Positions 24,836 through 34,112 of a stretch of DNA of 64,000 nt are shown one piece after another. The DNA comes from JACVRW01 sp963846505 (GTDB taxonomy: Bacteria; Actinomycetota; Thermoleophilia; Solirubrobacterales; Thermoleophilaceae), in the NCBI GenBank assembly GCA_963846505.1, contig CAWJWD010000004.1, forward strand, positions 868,001-932,000, given 5' to 3'. Made by a program: the position numbers and the translations under genes. Each line of letters begins with the position of its first letter. Within the stretch, counting starts at the first letter, position 1. The notes under the pieces were generated by a model. That model was not told where the DNA came from and did no database searches. It worked only from the letters and a program-made list of their open reading frames with translations.

Positions 24836-25556
24836 CGGTGATCCAGAGCGCCTCGGCGACCGCCACCCGCCGGCCGTCGAGGTCGTGGATCGCCGATCCG
24901 GCCCGGTGCTTGCGACCCTCGCTGCCGGTGGGCCAGGCCGTCACGACGTAATCGCGGTCCGGCTGGACCGGAGCGTCGAGGGTGGCCGTCATGGAGGCGA
25001 GCACGGTGCGGGTGCCGAGCGGCATGCAGGCGAAGCCCGACGGGCAGTCGAGCGCCGCCCAGACGAACAGCGGGTCGACCACTCCATCGGTCGCGAGCTC
25101 GGCGCTCGGGCGCCAGGGACATGCGAGCAGGCCGTCGGTGCCGGCCGGACCTGGGAAGACGCAGAGGCCGTCGGCCTCGCGCTGCGGCCCGCAGACGAAG
25201 CAGGTCGGGAACGCGTGCTGGTCGACCTGCCGGCCGGCAAAGGACTCCGCAGCCCGCTCGGCAGCCTCCAGGGTCGGCGGCTCGGGAGCGTCGACGGCCG
25301 GCTCGGCGGAACGTCCCTCCGCCACCGTCTCGCCCTGGCGTAGCAGCCGCACCACCCCGTCCTCGTCGCGGCGACGCGTCATCGGCGCGTCGAGCGGTGG
25401 CGGCGCGGACAGCCGCACACCGGCGCTCGGCCCGATCGCCGCGGCCACCAGACCGCAGGCGTAGCCGCCGTTGGCGGTGTCCGGCGGCCCGTTGAACCGC
25501 GCCGGGATGACGACCTCGTCGCTCAGCGATCGGATGTCGTCGGGATCGGCGCGCAT
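24822..25556 (-). CDS. Hotdog-fold-like protein (possible thioesterase), function unknown
   Basis: A 244-residue soluble protein. 'IPARFNGPPDTANGGYACGLVA' is typical of hotdog-fold acyl-CoA thioesterases that start with a 'FNGPPGTANGGY' element; 'TCFVCGPQREADGL' has a Cys pair, and the end 'VAEALWITVKPV' matches the last strand of a hotdog. Two half-domains are probably present. The 3' end overlaps the endolysin gene by 14 bases in convergent orientation. Substrate unknown. Confidence 0.65.
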   Translation of the reverse strand: MRADPDDIRSLSDEVVIPARFNGPPDTANGGYACGLVAAAIGPSAGVRLSAPPPLDAPMTRRRDEDGVVRLLRQGETVAEGRSAEPAVDAPEPPTLEAAERAAESFAGRQVDQHAFPTCFVCGPQREADGLCVFPGPAGTDGLLACPWRPSAELATDGVVDPLFVWAALDCPSGFACMPLGTRTVLASMTATLDAPVQPDRDYVVTAWPTGSEGRKHRAGSAIHDLDGRRVAVAEALWITVKPV

Positions 25557-25560
25557 CCAG

Positions 25561-26106
25561 TCAGTCCCACAGCAGTGCGCCGATGCTCCATGCGTCCCCG
25601 TGGCGCTTGACCGCCCATCTCAGTGGCTGACCGCTCTCCAGCTTCAAGAAGGCGATTCCCTCGTCGGCATCGACGCGAACTCTCGTCACCCTGGGATGGG
25701 AGATGCCGCGCGTGTACCTCGCGGGGAGTCTCGCCGATGCGGAGGCGTTGAGGCGCTCACAGTCCATTCCTTGCTCACGATAGTTTTGCAGCACCTCTTC
25801 GGACTGCATCGCGCAGACCTGCTTCCAGTCTCTTCGAGCGATCGCGCCACCGTAGCGTCGTATGAGACGCAAGATGGCCGCCCGCTCCTCGCCTACGGCC
25901 TCCTTGCCCATCGCCTTGTAGCGAGCGGGGCTGCTTTGCAGGGCCTCTGCGGGGGACAAGCGCCGCTCGGTCCGCGAGGGACTCTCGACCTTGGCCGTCT
26001 CGGTCTCCCCGGTAGGTGCTCGGGCACCTCTCTGTTCCTCATCTCCACCACAGCCCGAAAGCAGGATCAGACATGCGACGATGAGTACTCCGGACCTTTT
26101 ATACAT
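25561..26106 (-). CDS. Putative lipoprotein, function unknown
   Basis: A 181-residue protein whose start ATG 26106 is chosen because it directly precedes a lipoprotein signal (KRSGVLIVACLILLSGC; lipobox LLSGC). The mature part has a charged low-complexity spacer and a small alpha-beta domain ('LRLIRRYGGAIARRDWKQVCAM', 'VRVDADEGIAFLKLESGQPLRWAVKRHGDAWSIGALLW') resembling NTF2-like proteins that end in a Trp-rich strand. Probably tethered to the outer face of the membrane. Upstream are 240 bases with AT-rich runs (26215-26245), a likely promoter region. Confidence 0.7.
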   Translation of the reverse strand: MYKRSGVLIVACLILLSGCGGDEEQRGARAPTGETETAKVESPSRTERRLSPAEALQSSPARYKAMGKEAVGEERAAILRLIRRYGGAIARRDWKQVCAMQSEEVLQNYREQGMDCERLNASASARLPARYTRGISHPRVTRVRVDADEGIAFLKLESGQPLRWAVKRHGDAWSIGALLWD

Positions 26107-26346
26107 TCTGTGACTATAGACAGTCAGCTGCCGACATGGCGGCATTTCTCCCCCAACCCACACCACACAGCATGCGGCCCAGGCGGTGCCCAGCACAGAC
26201 CGGGGTTGCGATTTACATAGTTTTTTCTTATCATTCTATTTTTCCTGCGAGATCGGCTCCACGATCGCCCGACACCCCATGAAGGAGTTGCGCCCGGATA
26301 CGACCCTTTCGAGGTTTTCGCCAACCCCCGAGATAGGCAGCGACCA
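26107..26346. promoter_or_regulatory. AT-rich intergenic region between lipoprotein and secreted-protein genes
   Basis: No gene is visible. At 26213-26245 there is an unusually AT-rich run (TTACATAGTTTTTTCTTATC and following bases) in otherwise GC-rich DNA, a likely site for promoters in either direction. No clear -35/-10 pair stands out. Confidence 0.35.
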
Positions 26347-26545
26347 GTGACTCAACCCTCGACGCGAGCGCTCCTGCTCACCAGATGCCCCGCTTGCCAA
26401 CGCCATAGGTAGATCCCGCGGCGGACGGCAGATCCGTCTCACTCAGACTCGCCTCGGGATCATCGTGGGAACCACATGCACGTCAAGAACCGGCCTCGGA
26501 ACGTTCTCATATCTCGTCAACGCCCCAAGATTCGCGATTTCATAG
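26347..26545 (+). pseudogene. Collapsed copy of the AGA-codon secreted-protein gene
   Basis: This is a shrunken version of the next gene. GTG 26347 begins with the same 'TQPSTRALLLT' codons, then jumps at a TCACCAG to the region after the TCACCAG of the full gene's 'NITRCP' segment. It resumes through the GRS and 'TCTSRTGLGTF' parts, jumps again after CGTTCTCA to the last codons and ends in TTTCATAG. Two internal deletions, both at short direct repeats, leave about 199 of 612 bases. It also has frame-disrupting changes, so no protein is expected. Confidence 0.8.
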
Positions 26546-26650
26546 AGAGGAGCCGCCCGGAGGACCAGCCCCGCTTGCCCCATCGACAAGGATCCGGCGC
26601 CTGCCGGCGTTGCTTTGGCCGGCTACATGGCCCGAGAAAGGCAATGACCC

Positions 26651-27262
26651 ATGACTCAGCCCTCGACGCGAGCGCTCCTGCTCACCAGCGCGGTCCTCAT
26701 CGCGCTTGCCGTTACGGCAGCACCAGCGCACGCGACCTTCACACCCGTCAGCACCGCCTACTCAATGAGTTCCGTCGACTCCCAACTCTCCGACGAGAAC
26801 GGCAACATCACCAGATGCCCACTCGCCGACGCCACAGGCACCAACGCCGCAGACGGCAGATCCATCTCACTCAGACTCAGCTTCAGAAGAGCCGCCGCAA
26901 CCACATGCACGTCAAGAACCGGCCTAGGAACGTTCTCAGTTACCTACACCTGCAGCGGCTCCGTCACACTCAGATCAACCGCCTCAACCGCAGGAGTCAG
27001 CGCAACCTTCGACATCGCTCTCGACAGCGACTTCAGATGCTCAGTCGAGAAGACAGGCATCCCGATCATCGGCTCATGCACGACCGACCTACAAGGCCCC
27101 CAAGGCCCGTTCAGAAGCGCCGGCACGCTGACCCAAAGAACCCAGCGGATCTCAGTCAGCCTCACCCCGCTTGCCCTCAGAACCAACTGTCCCGGCGACG
27201 GCATAAGAGGCACCTTCACCGGCACATACCTCATCAACAGCCCGAGATTCACCATCTCATAG
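26651..27262 (+). CDS. Small secreted beta-rich protein, AGA-codon family, copy A
   Basis: A 203-residue exported protein: signal peptide 1-29 (ends APAHA), then a Ser/Thr-rich beta-type domain with four or more Cys ('ITRCPLADATGTNA', 'TCTSRTGLG', 'DSDFRCSVEKTGIPIIGSC') and a terminal 'RGTFTGTYLI'. Two paralogs are at 34554 (very similar) and 61363 (distant). Of about fifteen arginines, thirteen use AGA, and serine is mostly TCA, opposite to neighbouring genes that use CGC/CGG and TCG. This suggests recent acquisition or translation control through a rare tRNA. Function unknown; a surface or secreted matrix protein is likely. Confidence 0.75.
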   Translation: MTQPSTRALLLTSAVLIALAVTAAPAHATFTPVSTAYSMSSVDSQLSDENGNITRCPLADATGTNAADGRSISLRLSFRRAAATTCTSRTGLGTFSVTYTCSGSVTLRSTASTAGVSATFDIALDSDFRCSVEKTGIPIIGSCTTDLQGPQGPFRSAGTLTQRTQRISVSLTPLALRTNCPGDGIRGTFTGTYLINSPRFTIS

Positions 27263-27281
27263 CGATCGACGCGGCAGTGGG

Positions 27282-27310
27282 GAAGGGCCGGCGACAGGCC
27301 GGCCCTCTTC
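27282..27310 (+). terminator. Rho-independent-like terminator of secreted gene A
   Basis: AGGGCCGGC (27284-27292) and GCCGGCCCT (27298-27306) form a perfect stem with loop GACAG, extendable by GAA/TTC-type pairing, followed by CTTCCTC. The same core (GGCCGGCGACA) ends the paralogous gene at 35190. Confidence 0.75.
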
Positions 27311-27366
27311 CTCGAGATCGTCGAGGCTCGCTGCCTAGCGGAAGGAGGCGCCTTCCGCGGCGCGGG

Positions 27367-30270
27367 CTAGCGCCTCTTCCTAGGCTTCTTGCAGGCCGGC
27401 GTGGTCAGCGTCGTGTTACGGTCGGAGGCCTTGTTGTTCTGGCCGTCGATCTGCGTGTTGGCGACCTGCTTCTTGCGGCAAATGTTGGCGTTGGAGACCG
27501 CCAGGATGCCATTCTTGCCGCCCTCGATCGTCAGGTCGAACCGCGACACCGGCGCGTCCGGGATCGCCGCGAACGTGTTCACGAGTTGGTCGCTCGAGGA
27601 CACGTTGCTGGTGCCCCTGAGGTTGAGCTTGATCCCGTTCTCCCCACGCAGCGGAATCACCAACATCGGCAACGTCCGGATCCGACGACCCGTCTTCGGA
27701 TCGATCCGCACGTTCTTGACGAAGTACACCGGCGCCGTCAACGGCTGGTCCAGAATCGGCGTCACCGCCCTCGCCCGCCCCACGATCGAGCCCTTTGGAC
27801 AGGCGGGATCGACCCTCGTACCATCGTCGAACTCGCATAGGGCTTGCGCATTCTCAGGATCGAGCGCGAGCGACAGCGGCAGCCGCACCTGCACTCGCTT
27901 CAGGTTCGCATCCCCACGACGTTGCGTCAGGGTCGCCTTCACACCCGGATGCTTGCCGTCCGTCGTCTGACCCTTCCCAGTCAACGCGATCTTCAACTTC
28001 GGCTTCAACGGCAACGCCGCACAGTTGACGACGCCGAAGGGCGCACTCGCGTTGAACACGGACCCGTTCGGCGAGCCGAACGCCGCTACGAGCGTCTTCT
28101 TCGCACACGAGGTCGGGTTGAGGACGAAGTCAGGACGGTCGATCGAGACCTTCAGTGCCCGCAGACGGACGGGAACGCCCTTGACGATGGTCGGCAACGG
28201 GTCGGAGACGACGTCGACATGCGCGTCGACGGGATCGACGAGCAGTTGCTGACGCACGACCACCATCCCGAGATCGAACGGACCGGCCTTGGCCCGGATC
28301 GCAACGGCCAGGCCGAACGGGCCACGTTTGTAGGAGCCCGTCAGGTACACACCACCCTGGAGGTAGAACGGGTTGGTACCCGCACCCGCTCCGACGGTCG
28401 CCGTTCCGATCCGCGACGTCTCCGGGCACGTCCCCGCGCTTGCTGCCCCGTCGGGGCAGCGCGGCACGCCCTCGAGCTTGGCCAACAGCCCGGCCGGCAT
28501 CCGCAGCGCGAGACCGTTCATCACCTGCTGCCCGTCCGGACGCTGGGCGCGCAGCACGAAGCTCGTGTGCGCACCCGCGACGTTGCTCGTCACCCCCGCG
28601 TCGAACGATGGCGCGAGCGGTCCCGCTCCCGGGCAGCGCACGTTCAGGTCGCTGGTGCGGGTCACCACCGCTCCGGACCACGACTCCAACACAGCGGTGA
28701 CGGACTTGGCTCCGCAGTCGAGGGGCGTCGCGAGCGGCGCCCGCGGGCCGCCCTTCAAATGCAGCGAGATGTTCGAGACCGGCACCTGCGGGTTGTTGTC
28801 GAAGGTCGTCTCGATCCGCCCAGTCGCCGGATCCACGCGAATCTGGCCCGGCAACTTGACCCGGATCCCACGTTCCTCGTTGTTGAGGGCGATGAACATC
28901 CGGAACATCTGACCCGACAGCGGATCGTCCGACTCCTGGGTGCCGACGTAGACGCCACCCGAGAGCTTCTCCTCGAGCAGCGGCGTCGTCGCCTCGACCG
29001 TTCCGATCTTCGACCCCGCCGGACACTTCGCGCCCGGTAGCGTCCCGACGCTCGACTGGACGTTCGAGCATCCCTCGAGCCCATCGGCCGAGCTGGGCGA
29101 CACCGACCAACCGTCCGGCAACGTCACGGTCGCGCGCTTCAGGTGCCCGGTCGCAAGCCCAGTCGGATTCGACAGCCCGTCCTGGGGGAACGCCAGGTCG
29201 ACCGACAGCGCGGCCGGCGAGTCCAGCCGCTCGGTGTCCGCGCTCACCTCGAGCGACGGGTCGAATGGGACCTTTGCGCACGCATCAGGTCCCGCTGGCG
29301 CGCCCCAGTCCTGCGGCGGCGACGGCAATCCCGGTGGCAAGTGGCTGATGAAGCTCGCCTCGTCCGACCCGGCCGACGGGTTCCAGGAATCCACCCATGC
29401 CCTCGTCTCGAGACCCACTCCGGCAGGCGTGCACGCCGTCGGATTGGCCAGGAACGCCTGTGGCTTGAGGTTCGCCGCGTGAGGGGCCTTCCACGGGGCA
29501 AGGATCGCGGTGAAGGGATTCAGATCGCACTGCGGCGCGGGATCGCCTTCCGCAGGGAAGTCCGGACTCGTGAACCCAAGGCAGCGCTCGACGTCGTGGC
29601 TGTGATCGGCTGGCACACCCCACAGCGTGACCGTACTCGCCAGCACTGGCCGGGCCTGATTGGTCTCAAGCACTGCGACGTCGATGCCATAGTCCCCGTC
29701 GCTTCGCAACTGCGCGTTCAAGATCGCCTTCTGATTGGCGAACACGAAGCCGAACTGGGCCGGCATTCCGGGTGGAGGCTCGAGGTTGAAGACCGGTCCC
29801 ACCAGCCGCACGATTCGCTTGTCCGACCACGTCACCGTGATGTCCGCCGTGCCAACGATCGAGTTGATGGGGCAGAACTTGTTCGGCTCGAACTCGGCGC
29901 TGTTCGAGTTCAGCGCCTCGTCGGAGGGCATATCGAGGTGCTTGGGGCACCGCGGCATCGCGGTCGGGTTGCCGACGAGTCCCGGCGGCAACTCGACTCG
30001 CGTGTCGTGCAGATCGCCTCCGTCGGCCACCACGAACCCGTCGTCGTCGGTAGCGCGGTTGAGCTGCAGAGTCACCGCAGCAGAGTTCGGATGGCCTCCG
30101 GCCTGCGTGTACGCATTACCGGAGCTGTCAGATACCGCCCCGTCGAACCCGGCGATGCCGAACGCACCCCACGCCGGTCCGACTCCCGCGAAGCCGATGG
30201 TCATCAGCATCACGGCCAACGTCAAGCACGAACGTCCCACGGTCGACCTCCTGAAGCCCACGAACCTCAC
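27367..30270 (-). CDS. Very large secreted beta-repeat protein, second gene of a coupled operon
   Basis: A 967-residue exported protein. GTG 30270 overlaps the stop of the upstream gene (GTGA); a second GTG at 30240 has a better AGGAGG and is a possible alternative. The signal peptide (hydrophobic core LTLAVMLMTIGFAG, cleavage near AWG) is followed by about 900 residues of repeated beta-sandwich-like units that recur with 'VELPPGLVGNPTAMPRCP', 'CPAGSKIGTVEATTPLL', 'CPETSRIGTATVGAG' and 'CPKGSIVGRARAVTPIL'. These Cys-Pro...G-T/A motifs occur about every 130-200 residues. The end is basic (KKPRKRR). Probably a cell-surface or extracellular structural protein. Confidence 0.75.
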   Translation of the reverse strand: MRFVGFRRSTVGRSCLTLAVMLMTIGFAGVGPAWGAFGIAGFDGAVSDSSGNAYTQAGGHPNSAAVTLQLNRATDDDGFVVADGGDLHDTRVELPPGLVGNPTAMPRCPKHLDMPSDEALNSNSAEFEPNKFCPINSIVGTADITVTWSDKRIVRLVGPVFNLEPPPGMPAQFGFVFANQKAILNAQLRSDGDYGIDVAVLETNQARPVLASTVTLWGVPADHSHDVERCLGFTSPDFPAEGDPAPQCDLNPFTAILAPWKAPHAANLKPQAFLANPTACTPAGVGLETRAWVDSWNPSAGSDEASFISHLPPGLPSPPQDWGAPAGPDACAKVPFDPSLEVSADTERLDSPAALSVDLAFPQDGLSNPTGLATGHLKRATVTLPDGWSVSPSSADGLEGCSNVQSSVGTLPGAKCPAGSKIGTVEATTPLLEEKLSGGVYVGTQESDDPLSGQMFRMFIALNNEERGIRVKLPGQIRVDPATGRIETTFDNNPQVPVSNISLHLKGGPRAPLATPLDCGAKSVTAVLESWSGAVVTRTSDLNVRCPGAGPLAPSFDAGVTSNVAGAHTSFVLRAQRPDGQQVMNGLALRMPAGLLAKLEGVPRCPDGAASAGTCPETSRIGTATVGAGAGTNPFYLQGGVYLTGSYKRGPFGLAVAIRAKAGPFDLGMVVVRQQLLVDPVDAHVDVVSDPLPTIVKGVPVRLRALKVSIDRPDFVLNPTSCAKKTLVAAFGSPNGSVFNASAPFGVVNCAALPLKPKLKIALTGKGQTTDGKHPGVKATLTQRRGDANLKRVQVRLPLSLALDPENAQALCEFDDGTRVDPACPKGSIVGRARAVTPILDQPLTAPVYFVKNVRIDPKTGRRIRTLPMLVIPLRGENGIKLNLRGTSNVSSSDQLVNTFAAIPDAPVSRFDLTIEGGKNGILAVSNANICRKKQVANTQIDGQNNKASDRNTTLTTPACKKPRKRR

Positions 30271-33200
30271 CGGCCCTTCCCGGTCGAGGCCGACACCAGC
30301 ACGAACGACGGCACCCTCGCCTCGGCCACACCTACCAGCCGCACTCGCATGGACACCTTCAACCTGCCCGATCGCGCGAGTTGCGATTGTCCCGGCCGGG
30401 ACAATCGCAACGCGAGCTTCACGGATCCCGCGCGCCGGGCCCGCTTCGCGGCGCTCAAGACCGTCCTGGCCTGCCTTCCAACCTTCGCGGTCCCGCGTAC
30501 CGTGACGCGACCGGCCTTGGAAGTGCGAACGGTCAACAGCGCCCTGCCGCCGCGCGCGAGCGTCCGTCGCTGCTCGACCGACAACCGCTTCACGGACAGC
30601 GCTCCGCGTGGGAGCAACGGGGGGTCGCCGACGATCGCGCCGGTCCCCGGAGTCGACAAGTCCGCCGGCGACGCGAAGTCGCCCTGACACACGTCGCCGA
30701 CGCACTCGGGCGGGATCCGCTGCTCGGGAATGCCCCCGCCGACCCGAGCGTCGTAGACGTCGACCTGGTTGTCGGTGTCCGCGCCGACGAGGCGCTCGCG
30801 GGTGGTGAAGAACACGTCATCCCCATCCGCGCTCGCATCGACGAACTCCGACGCGTCGGCAGCCTTGCCCGTCGAGATCAGTCTCAGCTCCCCACCCGAC
30901 CACATGTACACGTCCGCCTTGCCGTTCGTGTCTTGGTCGACCAGCCCCTCGGCGGTCTCGAAGAAGGCCCGGCGTCCGTCCTCCGACAGGTTCCGGGGCA
31001 GCCGATACGGCGTCGTCGGTTGGATGACTGGTGGGTTCGGGCCCAGGTTCCGGGGGTAGAACAGCCACGAATCCTGCTGCGGCGCCGCTCCATCTGGTCG
31101 GCACGAAACGCACGCCAGCCGGTCGGCGGAGACGTCGTACAGGTAGATCTGCTTGTGCCCACCGGTATCCGCGGCAGTCAGACGGGCACGCGAGGCGAAG
31201 AGAAGCGACCCGTTCTTGCTGACGCGGGCGTCGCGGTACTGGCTGTCGGGCAGGTCACGCTCGGTACTCCACACCGCCGAGTCCCCGCTCAGGACCGCGA
31301 CATGCCGGACCCCGAAGGCTTCGGACCAGACATAGAGGTTGGTCTGTCCAGCCACCGCCCCGTCGGCAAGGTCGCCTGTGGCGACGAAGTACACGTGCGA
31401 GAGCTCGTCGGTCGTCCCCGCGATGCCCAGCACGCCCCCTCCGTCGGGATCGCTCGCCGTCAAATCGGTCAGCCGGTTGCCGGCGGGCGCCTCGGCGTTC
31501 CACAGATACAGATCCTTCTGGCCCCCGTCGGCGGTGGCGTCATCCGTCAGCGCAAGCGCGCTGCTGAACAGGGCCAGCGATCCATCCGACGCCTTCGCCG
31601 CATGATAGACCGCCGGCACCGCCACCGAAGGATCGTCGCCTGCACGCTCCGACACAGAGACCGCCTTGGTGGTCGTCCCATGCTCACGGACGTACACCGG
31701 GCCACCGTCACCGGCGGCCGTGAAGTAGACCCGGCCTCCGTCGTCAGAGACGGGATGCTCGCCGGGATGAAACTGGCCTCTGCTGGTACGGGCTCCACCC
31801 TGAGCCTCGTCCGCAGGCGCACCCGAGGGCAGCTTGCTCACGAATTGCAACTGCCCATCCGTCCACTCGTACACACTCCGACCGGTCGTCGTGGCTCCGT
31901 CAGCGGTCAGCTGCAGCCCGAGGCTTTCGAACACGACATGTCGCATGTCCCCGGAGGCTCCGACGAAGTCGAATGGGAACTTCGAGTCGGTGACGAGCGG
32001 ACTAAAGGGATTGCTCAAGAGCTGATAGCCAGCCGCCAGATTGCTTACGTCCTGCAGATACAGACCCCAAGCCTCTCCCAGCGAACCGGCACCCGGCGCC
32101 AAGGGGGCGTTGCTGGCGACCACGGCCTTGGAGAGATCCTCGGCCAGGAACCACACCCGCGGAGACGGCGACTCCAGGACCGGGTCGGCCACGACCGGCG
32201 GGCTGATCCCCCGGGTGGTCCATCCCCTCCCATCGCGCACGCTGCGGTATTGGCTCATCGGCGAGCCGCTGGGAATCCCCGCGAACTGGGCCTGCGCCGT
32301 GTAGGCCACCGCGTCTCCCGACGCGGCCGCGCCCGACGTCGAGAACGTTCCGGTGGGTAGGTTTCGGTTTACGTTTCCGCCGTTCTTGTCGAGCGGCGAG
32401 ACCATCTCGTACGCCCGTCCATCGGGCAGAGGGGGCAACGCGGCGCCGGTGGTGAAGGTGCGATCGGGCCCGTTCGTTTCACCCGCCTCGTTCGAGGCCA
32501 CCACGCGGAACCGATACGTCGTGCCCGGCTTCAGCCCGCTCACGAGTTGAGTCACGGTCACGAACGTGTTGCCCTCGCCGACCTCGACGGAGTCAGCCGG
32601 CACCCGGGAGCTATTCGCATACGCGACGTCCGACGTCTCGGTGTATTCCACGAAGTAGCTGGTCGACGAGTTCTGCGGATTGACCTCCCCGCCGAGCCAA
32701 GCCTGGGTGTCACTGCGACTGCCCGCCGCCAGCGACCTCACTAGCGGCGGCACGACCGTGGTGGTGAACGTCACTTCGCTGCTCACCGCTTGCAGCGACG
32801 GATTGAGGTCCTTGTTCGCCACGAGCCGCGCCCGATAGGCGGTGTTCGCCTCGAGGCCCGTCGCCACTGCCGAGACGACGACGTCCGAAGTCCCGGTCCC
32901 TACCGATACATCCGTCGCTGGCGTAGGCGTCCAAGACGCTCCGTCGGTCGAGTACTCGAAGTGGTACCGCGTCGTCGGCGGGCCCTGCGGATTCACCGTC
33001 CCGTGGAAGGTCGCGCCGTGACCGGTGACGTCGGTCACCGGGGCGATCGACGCCGTCGGCCCGGTGACGTCGTCGAGAATCATGACGGCCCTCGGATTGA
33101 CTGGGCTCGTCACGTAGATGAGCCCGGTCGACGAGTGCACCGTCATTCCAGCGGGAGAGATCCCGCTGTTTGGAATGTGGACGTCCACGCTCGTCCCCGT

Positions 33201-34112
33201 CGCGTCGAACTCCAGGACGCCTTGAACGGTGCCGCTGGCGTCCTGACCGGCGATATACACGTGATCGTTTCCGCCGTCGATCGCAAGGTCGGAGGGAGCG
33301 TTGACCAGCCCGGGGGCAAACACCTCGTCGAATGCGTTCGCAGCCGTGAAGCGCTGGACACGACCGGCGTCGCGATCCAGCACGTACAACCTGCCGGCAG
33401 AGTCGACCGCGACCCGCGTTGGGGTCAGGAACTCACCGTCGGCGACGCCCGGCGCGCCGACCTGGGCCAGGAACGTCCCCGCGCTGTCGAACCGCTGGAC
33501 CCGGCCGTTCCCCGCATCGGCGACGTACACGTCCGAGGACACGGGATCGACCGCCACTCCAGCAGGGCGGTTGAACTCGCCGTCGCCCACGCCCGTCGTC
33601 CCAAACGCGTCGAGCAAGGCGCCAGTGGCGCTGAACTTCTGCACGCGATCGTTGAGGTTGTCGACGACGTACACCGACCCGTCCGACTGATCCACCGCTA
33701 CCTGTGGCGGCGTTGGGGACAGGTCGATCGCGAGCTGGCCAGCTCCCGAACCCGAGATTCCCCCTTGACACGAGGTCGTGCACACTTCGAACTGCTCGGT
33801 CCCCGTAGCGACCCCCCAGCCCCAGGCGCGCACGAACTCCCCGTCTACAGCAAACTGGGCGATCCGCCGGCCACCGTTCGCGGGGTCGTCGCAACATCCA
33901 GCGTCGGCCACGTAGATATCACCAGTGCTTTGATTCACCGCGACACCAGTCGGAAACGCATACTCTCCGGCCCCGACCCCGCCTTGCCCGAACGTCCCGC
34001 TTACTCCCTTGGACGCGCTGGCCGCCCCCGGTACGGCCAGAGTCAACGCCACGACGGCAAGGCTCGCAGTCAGCCCGCGGCACAACCCAGTTCTTGCAAC
34101 GACACGCAGCAC
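30267..34112 (-). CDS. Secreted NHL-repeat/fibronectin-III/beta-propeller protein
   Basis: A 1281-residue exported protein. GTG 34112 is chosen because GGGAGG lies six bases upstream and a signal peptide follows directly (LTASLAVVALTLAVPGAASA). Residues about 40-360 are NHL repeats ('GEYAFPTGVAVNQSTGDIYVADAG', 'RPAGVAVDPVSSDVYVADAGNGRVQRF' type), forming a beta-propeller. About 370-570 are two Fn3-like domains ('YHFEYSTDGASW', 'TYRFRVVASNEAGETNGP'). From about 585 a TolB/WD40-like propeller follows with 'SDDGGRVYFTAAG', 'KNGSLLFASRARL' and 'SEDGRRAFFETAEGL' repeats. The end is basic. Such proteins bind ligands or polymers outside the cell. It is the first gene of a two-gene operon with the 967-residue protein. 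Confidence 0.82.
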   Translation of the reverse strand: MLRVVARTGLCRGLTASLAVVALTLAVPGAASASKGVSGTFGQGGVGAGEYAFPTGVAVNQSTGDIYVADAGCCDDPANGGRRIAQFAVDGEFVRAWGWGVATGTEQFEVCTTSCQGGISGSGAGQLAIDLSPTPPQVAVDQSDGSVYVVDNLNDRVQKFSATGALLDAFGTTGVGDGEFNRPAGVAVDPVSSDVYVADAGNGRVQRFDSAGTFLAQVGAPGVADGEFLTPTRVAVDSAGRLYVLDRDAGRVQRFTAANAFDEVFAPGLVNAPSDLAIDGGNDHVYIAGQDASGTVQGVLEFDATGTSVDVHIPNSGISPAGMTVHSSTGLIYVTSPVNPRAVMILDDVTGPTASIAPVTDVTGHGATFHGTVNPQGPPTTRYHFEYSTDGASWTPTPATDVSVGTGTSDVVVSAVATGLEANTAYRARLVANKDLNPSLQAVSSEVTFTTTVVPPLVRSLAAGSRSDTQAWLGGEVNPQNSSTSYFVEYTETSDVAYANSSRVPADSVEVGEGNTFVTVTQLVSGLKPGTTYRFRVVASNEAGETNGPDRTFTTGAALPPLPDGRAYEMVSPLDKNGGNVNRNLPTGTFSTSGAAASGDAVAYTAQAQFAGIPSGSPMSQYRSVRDGRGWTTRGISPPVVADPVLESPSPRVWFLAEDLSKAVVASNAPLAPGAGSLGEAWGLYLQDVSNLAAGYQLLSNPFSPLVTDSKFPFDFVGASGDMRHVVFESLGLQLTADGATTTGRSVYEWTDGQLQFVSKLPSGAPADEAQGGARTSRGQFHPGEHPVSDDGGRVYFTAAGDGGPVYVREHGTTTKAVSVSERAGDDPSVAVPAVYHAAKASDGSLALFSSALALTDDATADGGQKDLYLWNAEAPAGNRLTDLTASDPDGGGVLGIAGTTDELSHVYFVATGDLADGAVAGQTNLYVWSEAFGVRHVAVLSGDSAVWSTERDLPDSQYRDARVSKNGSLLFASRARLTAADTGGHKQIYLYDVSADRLACVSCRPDGAAPQQDSWLFYPRNLGPNPPVIQPTTPYRLPRNLSEDGRRAFFETAEGLVDQDTNGKADVYMWSGGELRLISTGKAADASEFVDASADGDDVFFTTRERLVGADTDNQVDVYDARVGGGIPEQRIPPECVGDVCQGDFASPADLSTPGTGAIVGDPPLLPRGALSVKRLSVEQRRTLARGGRALLTVRTSKAGRVTVRGTAKVGRQARTVLSAAKRARRAGSVKLALRLSRPGQSQLARSGRLKVSMRVRLVGVAEARVPSFVLVSASTGKGR

